Positions 1 through 6,479 of a stretch of DNA of 64,000 bases are shown here, piece by piece. Where the stretch lies: the NCBI RefSeq assembly GCF_900091415.1, contig NZ_FMHU01000001.1, forward strand, positions 1,674,001-1,738,000, read 5' to 3'. A model generated the notes under the pieces. That model saw nothing but the letters and a program-made list of their open reading frames with translations. It ran no database searches and was not told the DNA's origin. Position numbers and translations under genes: made by a program. The stretch is from Micromonospora inyonensis. GTDB taxonomy: Bacteria; Actinomycetota; Actinomycetes; Mycobacteriales; Micromonosporaceae. Position 1 is the stretch's first letter; each line of letters begins with the position of its first letter.

Positions 1-457
1 GTCCGTCCTCCGTCGATCCGGTGTCCCGCCCGGCGAGCCCTTCCAGCTCCAGGCAGCGGTCGACCATCTGCTGGATGACCTGCTGGCTGGCCGGGGAGAG
101 CCCCTTGTGCTGGAGCACCGTACGCAGGGACACGTGCTGTACCTGGAGTTTGCGCAGTGCGTCCAGCGTGCGCAGGTCGGCGATCGTGTGCCGGGCGTGC
201 TCGTCGTCGAAGAAGTACGCCGGACTCACCCCGAAGAACTGAGCCAGCGCTTCTATGTGCTCTTTGGTGGGATTCGTCCGACGCCCGGTCCGCAATTGCC
301 AGATGTACACGTCGGAAATGGAGCCCCCCGCCGTCCGAATTGCGATCGCCACGTCCTTGTTGCTGTGCGGGGTCTCCCGACCGGCCGGACGGATCGTGTC
401 GAAGAGCAGATTGAGCCGGTCCGCGAACGATGTACCGCTTTCGGCTGTGCTGTTCAC
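1..457 (-). CDS. EspR-like helix-turn-helix regulator, 3' end cut by window edge
   Basis: Cytoplasmic DNA-binding regulator; about 152 residues are visible before the window edge. The GTG at 457 was chosen because a purine-rich GACGGGGG lies just upstream and the frame before it closes with a stop. The first ~85 residues form an XRE-type helix-turn-helix with landmarks FADRLN, NKDVAIAI, YIWQLRTGRRTNP and LAQFFGVSPAYFFDDE. This order matches EspR of Mycobacterium tuberculosis, a nucleoid-associated regulator of about 132 residues that dimerises through a C-terminal helical domain; this copy is longer. No ESX secretion genes are in view, so targets are unknown. It is divergent from purB. The family call is firm, the role is not. 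Confidence 0.8.
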   Translation of the reverse strand, partial: MNSTAESGTSFADRLNLLFDTIRPAGRETPHSNKDVAIAIRTAGGSISDVYIWQLRTGRRTNPTKEHIEALAQFFGVSPAYFFDDEHARHTIADLRTLDALRKLQVQHVSLRTVLQHKGLSPASQQVIQQMVDRCLELEGLAGRDTGSTEDG

Positions 458-519
458 GGCGTCACCCCCGTCGTCCAATAGCTATGATTAATCCGCGTTT
501 CCCGCGCCATTAACGTCAG

Positions 520-549
520 TTGACGACCTGCGCGCATCCATCGTAGGAT
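520..549 (+). promoter_or_regulatory. Sigma70-type promoter
   Basis: TTGACG at 520-525 and TAGGAT at 544-549 are separated by 18 bases, close to the consensus for the main actinobacterial sigma factor. Transcription would start near 555 and meet the 633-672 hairpin before reaching purB. Confidence 0.55.
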
Positions 550-554
550 CATCG

Positions 555-675
555 ATGTTGGCGCGTGGGTGGGGCTCGGTCGCCATCTCGATCCGGCGTC
601 GCGTCTGGGGGAATGGGCGTCGATCCGGTAACGCAGAGGCCGGCATCCACGGGGGGAGATGCCGGCCTCTGCCAC
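555..675 (+). ncRNA. Candidate small RNA between espR-like gene and purB
   Basis: Predicted from layout only: a near-consensus promoter (520-549) and a 15-bp terminator-like hairpin (633-672) frame about 120 bases with no credible reading frame of their own. An ATG at 555 opens a frame with no stop until 1733, but that frame runs through purB out of phase and looks like a GC-rich artefact. Alternatively the hairpin could be an attenuator in a long purB leader. No RNA family is recognised. Confidence 0.3.
633..672 (+). terminator. 15-bp terminator-like hairpin upstream of purB
   Basis: Perfect arms 633-647 and 658-672 (GCAGAGGCCGGCATC and its complement) close a 10-base loop. It lies between divergent genes, so it ends neither neighbour; it would stop a short transcript from the 520-549 promoter or attenuate purB. 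No U-tract follows, as is usual in actinomycetes. Confidence 0.6.
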
Positions 676-807
676 GCACCTTAGCGACGTGCCCCGGTCG
701 GTGCAACGGTTGGCCGGGAGATCCGCGACCGTCACTGGCCTCGCCGGCCCTGTCGATGGCTCTGACCTGCGTGGGCCGCCGCGCTGCGCATACCGGAGAA
801 TGGTCGG

Positions 808-2232
808 GTGACGACGATCCCGAACGTGCTCGCCAACCGTTACGCCTCACCCGAGCTGGTCGCCCTCTGGTCCCCGGAGGAGAAGGTACGCATGGAACGG
901 CGGCTCTGGCTCGCCGTGCTCCGGGCGCAGCGCGACCTCGGCGTCGCGGTGCCGGACGGCGTGGTCGAGGCGTACGAGCGGGTGCTCCACGACGTCGACC
1001 TGGCCTCGATCGCGGACCGGGAGCGGGTCACCCGGCACGACGTCAAGGCCCGGATCGAGGAGTTCAACGCCCTCGCCGGCCACGAGCACGTGCACAAGGG
1101 GATGACCTCGCGGGATCTCACCGAGAACGTCGAGCAGCTCCAGGTCCGCGGCTCGCTGGAGCTGATCCGGGACCGGGTGGTGGCCGCGCTGGCCCGGCTG
1201 GCCTGGCTCGCCCACGAGCACTCCGGCCTGGTGATGACCGGCCGGTCGCACAACGTCGCCGCGCAGGCCACCACGCTGGGCAAGCGCTTCGCCTCCGCCG
1301 CCGAGGAGCTGCTCATCGCGTACGAGCGGCTGGCGGACCTGATCGACTGGTACCCGCTGCGCGGCGTGAAGGGGCCGGTGGGCACCGCCGCCGACCAGCT
1401 CGACCTCTTCGACGGGGACGCGGAGAAGGTGGCCGAGCTGGAGCGGCGGGTCGCCGAGCACCTCGGGTTCAGCCGGGTGCTGGACAGCGTCGGGCAGGTC
1501 TACCCGCGTTCGATCGACGTCGCGGTGCTCGCCGCGCTCTCCCAGGTCGCCGCCGCCCCGTCCTCGCTGGCCACCACGATCCGGCTGATGGTCGGTCAGG
1601 AGCTGGTCACCGAGGGCTTCAAGCCGGGCCAGGTCGGCTCCAGCGCGATGCCGCACAAGATGAACACCCGGTCCAGCGAGCGGGTCAACGGCTTCGCGGT
1701 GATCATCCGGGGTTACCTGTCGATGGTCGGTGAGCTGGCCGGCGACCAGTGGAACGAGGGCGACGTCTCCTGCTCGGTGGTGCGCCGGGTGGCCCTGCCG
1801 GACGCCTTCTTCGCCGCCGACGGGCTGTTCCAGACCTTCCTCACCGTACTCGACGAGTTCGGGGCGTACCCGGCGGTGATCGAGCGGGAGCTGGAGCGCT
1901 TCCTGCCGTTCCTGGCGACCACGAAGATCCTGGTGGCGGCGGTGCGCCGGGGCGTGGGCCGCGAGGTGGCGCACGAGGCGATCAAGGAGCACGCGGTCGC
2001 CGTGGCCCTGGCCATGCGGGAGCGGGGCGTCGCCGGCAACGACCTGTTCGACCGGCTGGCCGCCGACCCCCGCCTCGGCCTCACCCGGGCCGAGATCGAC
2101 GCCCTGGTCGCCGACCGTGCCGCCTTCGTCGGTGCCGCCGCCCGCCAGGTCGCCTCGGTCACCGCCCGCATCACGAAGATCGTCACCCAGCATCCCGAGG
2201 CGGCCACCTACTCCCCGCCCCCCATCCTCTAA
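808..2232 (+). CDS. purB: Adenylosuccinate lyase
   Basis: Cleaves SAICAR to AICAR and adenylosuccinate to AMP, two fumarate-releasing steps of cytoplasmic purine synthesis. The 474-residue product has the usual family length. Visible landmarks are the substrate-binding GMTSRDLTEN near residue 97, the histidine-containing TGRSHNVAAQATTLGKR near 147, and the flexible signature loop GSSAMPHKMNTRSSER near 275 that carries the catalytic serine. The GTG at 808 is preceded by GGAGAA at 795-800. It stands alone, about 3 kb before the purSQL genes, with an IS110 element between them. A leader of about 135 bases separates it from the hairpin at 633-672. Confidence 0.97.
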   Translation: MTTIPNVLANRYASPELVALWSPEEKVRMERRLWLAVLRAQRDLGVAVPDGVVEAYERVLHDVDLASIADRERVTRHDVKARIEEFNALAGHEHVHKGMTSRDLTENVEQLQVRGSLELIRDRVVAALARLAWLAHEHSGLVMTGRSHNVAAQATTLGKRFASAAEELLIAYERLADLIDWYPLRGVKGPVGTAADQLDLFDGDAEKVAELERRVAEHLGFSRVLDSVGQVYPRSIDVAVLAALSQVAAAPSSLATTIRLMVGQELVTEGFKPGQVGSSAMPHKMNTRSSERVNGFAVIIRGYLSMVGELAGDQWNEGDVSCSVVRRVALPDAFFAADGLFQTFLTVLDEFGAYPAVIERELERFLPFLATTKILVAAVRRGVGREVAHEAIKEHAVAVALAMRERGVAGNDLFDRLAADPRLGLTRAEIDALVADRAAFVGAAARQVASVTARITKIVTQHPEAATYSPPPIL

Positions 2233-2236
2233 TGGG

Positions 2237-2302
2237 GGCTACCGGGTTGGTGTCGGTTCGGGGCTTTAGCCCTGTTCGGGCGCAGACTCGGTTCCGGTAG
2301 CC
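2237..2302 (+). terminator. Stem-loop after purB
   Basis: GGCTACCGG (2237-2245) pairs with CCGGTAGCC (2294-2302), and a small GGGC-TTTA-GCCC hairpin (2261-2272) sits inside. It begins five bases after the purB stop and may end the purB transcript. It lies just left of the predicted IS110 left end, so it belongs to the host rather than the element if that boundary is right. Confidence 0.4.
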
Positions 2303-2310
2303 GCTGGCGG

Positions 2311-2469
2311 GTGAGCACTGCAAGCCTCAGGAGCAGGTGAGTCCTAGGGTCAGACCGTGCCCCCGCCGGTGGTCGGGAGACGAGACTGCTGTTGGGCTGT
2401 CGTGCCCGCCCGGTGGGCGTGAGCACTGATCCATTAGAGCGCGAGCGTTTCTCCCGCAGGCTGCTGATC
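2311..2469 (+). ncRNA. Candidate IS110 bridge RNA region
   Basis: IS110-group elements are known to encode a structured bridge RNA in the non-coding end upstream of the transposase. This stretch upstream of the ATG at 2470 has the expected place and size. Two words link it to the element ends: TTGGGCTGTC at 2392-2401 is identical to 3743-3752 at the right end, and GTGAGCACTG at 2419-2428 is identical to 2311-2320 at the left end. They occur in the order right-end then left-end, as in a circular junction. Structure and exact ends are not determined. Confidence 0.4.
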
Positions 2470-3731
2470 ATGCCGGGCAGAGCTGGGGGCGAGGAATTGC
2501 TGTTCGTGGGGAACGACTGGGCCGAGGATCACCACGACGTGGAGATCCAGGACGAGAGTGGACGCAGGCTCGCCGTGCGGCGCCTGCCGGAGGGAGCGAA
2601 CGGGATCGGCCGACTGCACGAGCTGATCGGTGAGCACCTGGGCGAGTCCGATGACCCCGGGCAGGTCGTGGTCGGGATCGAGACCGACCGGGGCCTGTGG
2701 GTGCAGGCGCTGCTGGCGGCCGGCTATCAGGTGTACGGGCTCAATCCCAAGCAGGTGGCCCGGTTCAAGGAACGCTACGTCACCTCGGGGGCCAAGAGCG
2801 ACGCCGCCGACGCGCACGCTCTCGCCGACATGGTGCGTACCGAGCGGCATCAGCTGCGTGCCATGGCCGGTGACAGCGCACAGGCCGAGGCGATCAAGGT
2901 GATCGCCCGGGCGCATCAGACACTGATCTGGGAACGGACCCGGCATCTGCTGCGCCTGCGCGTGGCGTTGCGGGAGTTCTTCCCGGCCGCCCTGGACGCC
3001 TACACGCCCCTGGGCTCACCGGCGCTGACACCCTGCAACTGCTGGCCAAGGCACCGGACCCGGTACGCGCGGCCCGGCTGACGGGCGGGCAGATCACGGC
3101 AGCGCTCAAGCACGCGCGCCGCCGCGACGTCGCGGCCAAGGCCGAGCAGGTCAAGACCGCGCTGCGGACCTCGCACCTGGCCCAGCCCGAGGTGCTGAGC
3201 GCCGCGTACGCGGCTACGGTGCAGGCGATCGCCACCGTGCTGATCACCCTGAACGAGCAGATCGCCCGGCTGGAGGCCCAGGTGGACACGCACTTCCGCC
3301 AGCACCCCGACGCGGACATCTACCTGTCCCAGCCCGGAATCGGCGACGTCAACGGCCCCCGCATCCTCGCCGAGTTCGGCGACGACCCCGACCGCTACGC
3401 CAGCGCCAAGGCCCGCAAGAACTACGCCGGGTCCAGCCCCATCACCCGCGCATCCGGCCGCAGCCGGATCGTACTGGCCCGCTACGTGCGCAACGACCGG
3501 CTCGCCGACGCCCTGCACTCGCAGGCGCTCTCGGCACTGACGGGGTCAGCAGGCGCCCGCGCCTACTACGACAAGCAGCGAACCCGCGGAGCCAGCCACA
3601 ACTCCGCTCTACGCCAGCTCAGCAACCGCCTCGTCGGCATCCTGCACGGCTGCCTCAAGACCGGCACCCGATACGACGAAACACACGCCTGGCCGCAACG
3701 CGCCGGACAGGTCGGTCTCGTCACTGCTTGA
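2470..3731 (+). pseudogene. IS110-family transposase, broken by a frameshift near 3012
   Basis: DEDD-type recombinase that moves the element. The N-terminal half (2470 to about 3012) shows GNDWAEDHH (first Asp), GIETDRG (Glu) and KSDAADAHALADM (DxxD). The C-terminal half reads in the next frame from GLTGADTLQLL at 3012 to a TGA at 3729-3731; it holds the SQPGIGDVNG segment and the serine-containing GSSPITRASGRS of the IS110 C-terminal domain. Frame one runs on out of phase and stops at 3081. One base appears lost in CCCCTGGGCTC at 3007-3017. The two halves together would give about 420 residues, the full family length. Programmed frameshifting is possible but not usual for this family. Confidence 0.85.
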
Positions 3732-3787
3732 CACAAAAGCCCTTGGGCTGTCTGACCCGCCTCCCCCGCCCCGCCCCGGCCACCCGG

Positions 3788-4294
3788 TCAGGGGCGGGGG
3801 GTGGGCGTCTCTGCGGCGGTGGAGAGGTCGGGGGCGCTGGCGGGTTCGGCGACGCCCCCCGGGGCCTCGGCGATGCCGGGTTGGTGGGCGGTGTCCGCCG
3901 CGACGACCGGCTGGTCGGAGGGCATGGTCTCGGGCGCGCGGGCCACCACGACGACCGCCGTCCCGTAGGCGCAGACCTCCATCCACATCTCGCCGCAGTC
4001 GCGGCTGTCGAACCGCATCCCCACCACGGCGTTCGCGCCGAGGCGGCGGGCCTCCTCGCCGAGTCGGGTCACCGAGTCCGTACGCCAGCGGGTGAGGTTG
4101 TCCGGCGCCATCGGGTCGTACGCGCCGCCACGCAGGTTCTTCACGCCCTCGCGGTACGGGTTCCGCGTCCTGGCCATCGATGACACCACCTCGCCGAGGA
4201 CCTGGCGGATCTCGTAGCCGGGCAGGCTATCCGTTGTCACGACCAGCACGTCACTGATGCTGGCACCTGCCCGGGCGGGCGGTTCGCGAGCCAT
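3788..4294 (-). CDS. YbjQ-like (UPF0145) protein
   Basis: Cytoplasmic protein of the YbjQ family, whose biochemical role is unsettled. The 168 residues contain SDVLVVTTDSLPGYEIRQVLG, the hallmark start of the fold, then GEEARRLGANAVVGMRFDSR and the closing strand MEVCAYGTAVVV. About 40 Pro/Ala-rich residues follow the domain and look unstructured. ATG 4294 is preferred to GTG 4300 because GAGGTG sits at correct distance only for the ATG. It lies downstream of the secreted protease on the same strand, with a hairpin between them, so it is probably transcribed separately. Confidence 0.8.
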   Translation of the reverse strand: MAREPPARAGASISDVLVVTTDSLPGYEIRQVLGEVVSSMARTRNPYREGVKNLRGGAYDPMAPDNLTRWRTDSVTRLGEEARRLGANAVVGMRFDSRDCGEMWMEVCAYGTAVVVVARAPETMPSDQPVVAADTAHQPGIAEAPGGVAEPASAPDLSTAAETPTPRP

Positions 4295-4324
4295 GTTCAC
4301 CTCGCCGGATGCTGCGAAACGGCG

Positions 4325-4363
4325 CGGCGCGGACGGCCGGCACGAGCCGGGCCGTCCGCGCCG
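4325..4363 (-). terminator. Terminator of the protease gene
   Basis: Arms 4325-4338 and 4350-4363 (CGGCGCGGACGGCC and its complement) form a 14-bp perfect stem 36 bases past the protease stop. Confidence 0.65.
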
Positions 4364-4398
4364 AGTCGGTGCGTCGGGTCAGAAGGCGGTCATCGGGG

Positions 4399-5085
4399 TC
4401 AGATGCCGGTCACCGAGGTGATCCAGGCCCGGTTGTACGCGACGCTGCCGTAGTTCTGGATGGTGCGGCCGTCGGCGGTGGAGGCGACACCCACCTGGCG
4501 GCCGTTGTAGAACTGCGGGCCGCCCGAGTCGCCCCGCCACGCGTTGCCGTTGATCCGGCTGCTCCGGATCGCCTGGCCCCCGTACGCGTCGGTGGTGAGG
4601 CCGGTCACCTGGACGGTGGCGGTCTTCAGCTGGCTGGAGGCCGAGCAGCCGCTGTAGCAGGTCATGCCCCAGCCGTAGATGGTGTTGGTGGAGCCGGTCG
4701 GCGGGTTGCTGGTGGCCAGCGAGACGTACGAGGTGCTCACCGGGCTGGACAGGCGCATCAGCGCGAGGTCGTAGCGGGTGTAGGTGGCGCTGACGGTGCG
4801 GGTGGTGCCGCCCGAGGCGTAGTAGACGCTGCCGATGCGGACCGACATCGAGCCGCTGATGCAGTGCCGGGCGGTGAGCACCCAGTCGGCGGAGATGACG
4901 CTGCCGGAGCAGGTGAACGAGCCGTTGCTGAACACGGCGGCGGCCCACGGGGCGGAGGAGACGTAGCTGCCACCGATGATGTACGGGGTGACCGGGGCCG
5001 GCTCGGCTGCCGCGGCGGGCGAGCCGAGGCCGATCATGCCGACGAAGGCGGCGCTGAGCGCCGCGACGAGGGAGCGGATTCGCAT
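4399..5085 (-). CDS. Secreted trypsin-like serine protease (S1 family)
   Basis: Extracellular endopeptidase of 228 residues. ATG 5085 follows GAAGGAG at good distance and gives a clean signal peptide: MRIRSLV, a hydrophobic core, then SPAAAAEP. The mature part starts around YIIGGSYVSS, as in zymogens activated at a residue before IIGG. The catalytic triad is visible: His in LTARHC, Asp in RYDLALMRL, Ser in RGDSGGPQF. Cysteine pairs near the His and around TCYSGC suggest two disulfides. A longer reading to 5178 adds an implausible 31-residue extension. The upstream region holds two ATCGATAC words that could be operator sites. Confidence 0.93.
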   Translation of the reverse strand: MRIRSLVAALSAAFVGMIGLGSPAAAAEPAPVTPYIIGGSYVSSAPWAAAVFSNGSFTCSGSVISADWVLTARHCISGSMSVRIGSVYYASGGTTRTVSATYTRYDLALMRLSSPVSTSYVSLATSNPPTGSTNTIYGWGMTCYSGCSASSQLKTATVQVTGLTTDAYGGQAIRSSRINGNAWRGDSGGPQFYNGRQVGVASTADGRTIQNYGSVAYNRAWITSVTGI

Positions 5086-5462
5086 GGCGGGGACTCCTTC
5101 ACGGGGGTTGCAGGGGGACACCGGGTCGGGAGAGCCGTCGACGGGGCCGGTGGGCCCGTCGGCAGGCCGGCTTGCCATCGATACCTGTCGACGAACAGTA
5201 GGGGCTGAGGGCGGGCGCGGACAAGGTTCCTATCGATACTGATCGCTACATATCAACGGGGTCGGGTGTTCGCCTTCCGCCCTCGGCGGTGGCGCCGACA
5301 CGACCGGTGGGGTACTGGCCCACACCCGTTGCGCCCGGTAATGCGGATCACTGCGCGGGCGGTCGCCGGCCGGTGCGTCCGGACCGCTATCTGCCAGGTA
5401 GGCTGGCTGCGCTCGCCCGTTGTGGGTCGGCACCCAACTGCGTACACAGTCAGGAGTGCCCA
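5086..5462. promoter_or_regulatory. Divergent control region between protease and purS
   Basis: 377 bases without a gene. The word ATCGATAC occurs near 5177 and again near 5233, in similar contexts (ATCGATACCTG and ATCGATACTGA), on the protease side. Nothing recognisable as a purine operator is visible on the purS side. AGGAG at 5452-5456 is the purS ribosome site. Confidence 0.35.
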
Positions 5463-5726
5463 GTGCCTCGCGTCGTCGTCGACGTCATGCTCAAGCCCGA
5501 GATTCTCGATCCGCAGGGCCAGGCCGTCGCAAACGCGCTGCCGCGGCTCGGCGTCAGTGACGTCGCCTCCGTCCGGATCGGTCGGCGTGTCGAGATCGAG
5601 TTCACCGGTGAACCGGACCTGGACCGGGCCCGGGAGATCGCCGACAAGCTGCTCGCCAACCCGGTCATCGAGGACTTCACCGTCCGCCTGGTCGAGGCCG
5701 ACGACGCTGTGGAAGCGCGACCGTGA
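5463..5726 (+). CDS. purS: Phosphoribosylformylglycinamidine synthase subunit PurS
   Basis: Small scaffold subunit of the three-part FGAM synthase. PurS bridges the glutaminase PurQ and the synthetase PurL when FGAR is converted to FGAM. The 87 residues ([20 protein letters not shown] ... GRRVEIEF) match the family over its full length. GTG 5463 follows AGGAG by six bases and gives the expected N-terminus. The gene overlaps purQ by four bases (GTGA), which implies translational coupling. This is the first gene of the purSQL run. Confidence 0.95.
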   Translation: MPRVVVDVMLKPEILDPQGQAVANALPRLGVSDVASVRIGRRVEIEFTGEPDLDRAREIADKLLANPVIEDFTVRLVEADDAVEARP

Positions 5727-6406
5727 CCGCCCGGATCGGCGTGGTGACCTTTCCCGGTTCGCTCGACGACGGGGACGCCGCCCGGGCCGTCCGGATCGCC
5801 GGGGGTGAGCCGGTCCGGCTCTGGCACGGCGACGCCGACCTGCACCGCGTCGACGCGGTGGTGCTGCCCGGCGGCTTCTCCTACGGCGACTACCTGCGCT
5901 GTGGGGCGATCGCCCGGTTCGCCCCGGTGATGGAGACGATCGTCGACGCCGCCCGGGGCGGGCTGCCCGTCCTCGGCATCTGCAACGGTTTCCAGATCCT
6001 CTGCGAGGCGCACCTGCTTCCGGGCGCGCTCACCCGCAACCAGCACCTGCACTTCCGCAACCGGGACCAGATCCTGCGGATCGAGGCGACCGGCACCGCC
6101 TGGACGAACACGTACCAGGCCGGCCAGGAGATCCTGATCCCGGTCAAGAACGGCGAGGGCTGCTACGTCGCCGACGCCGCGACCCTGGACCGGCTCGAGG
6201 GCGAGGGCCGGGTCGTCGCCCGGTACGTCGGCGGCAACCCGAACGGCTCGCAGCGGGACATCGCCGCGATCACCAACTCCGCCGGCAACGTGGTCGGCAT
6301 CATGCCGCACCCGGAGCACGCGGTGGAGGCACTCACCGGCCCGTCCCTGGACGGCCTCGGCTTCTTCACCTCGGTCCTCAAGCACCTGGTGGGAGCACCG
6401 GCGTGA
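5723..6406 (+). CDS. purQ: Phosphoribosylformylglycinamidine synthase subunit PurQ
   Basis: Class I glutamine amidotransferase subunit, 227 residues, that supplies ammonia to PurL. The nucleophile is the cysteine of [10 protein letters not shown] near residue 86, and the His/Glu pair is in [11 protein letters not shown] near the C-terminus. The oxyanion-strand segment [14 protein letters not shown] is also clear. Its GTG overlaps the purS stop. Length and order are normal for the PurSQL system of Gram-positive bacteria. Confidence 0.97.
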   Translation: MTARIGVVTFPGSLDDGDAARAVRIAGGEPVRLWHGDADLHRVDAVVLPGGFSYGDYLRCGAIARFAPVMETIVDAARGGLPVLGICNGFQILCEAHLLPGALTRNQHLHFRNRDQILRIEATGTAWTNTYQAGQEILIPVKNGEGCYVADAATLDRLEGEGRVVARYVGGNPNGSQRDIAAITNSAGNVVGIMPHPEHAVEALTGPSLDGLGFFTSVLKHLVGAPA

Positions 6407-6479
6407 GCCAGCCCCACGGGATCACCGGTCGGCTCAGCCACCCGCGACACGGTGGCCACGAGCGCAACGAGGAGAGGTC

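Larger units (their letters stand above)
458..807. other. 350-base gap holding a promoter, a hairpin and the purB leader
   Basis: No protein gene is supported here. The gap contains a good plus-strand sigma70-type promoter (520-549) followed 84 bases later by a strong 15-bp hairpin (633-672), then about 135 bases leading to purB with GGAGAA (795-800) before its GTG. The promoter-hairpin pair may bracket a small RNA, listed separately. Confidence 0.6.
2304..3753 (+). mobile_element. IS110-family element with frameshifted transposase
   Basis: About 1.45 kb, a usual size for IS110 elements. The right end is placed at 3752-3753 because the 21 bases after the transposase stop match those of the second IS110 element at the window end, up to a shared TGTCT, after which the two diverge. 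CT is the core dinucleotide of the related IS621. The left end near CT at 2304-2305 is less certain: a 10-base word just inside it (2311-2320, GTGAGCACTG) recurs at 2419-2428. IS110 elements make no target duplication, and none is seen. Confidence 0.65.

Noticed and set aside
555..1733. 392-residue frame starting with an ATG at the predicted transcription start
   Set aside because: Runs through purB out of phase with Arg/Gly/Ala-rich low complexity. Leaderless initiation is conceivable, but the product looks meaningless.
847..2193. 448-residue open frame antisense to purB
   Set aside because: Shadow of a real gene in GC-rich DNA; composition is Gly/Arg/Asp-rich with no domain, and purB is unmistakable on the other strand.
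5230..5447. Minus-strand short frames upstream of purS
   Set aside because: No ribosome site, no domain, and two overlapping frames of similar length point to chance.
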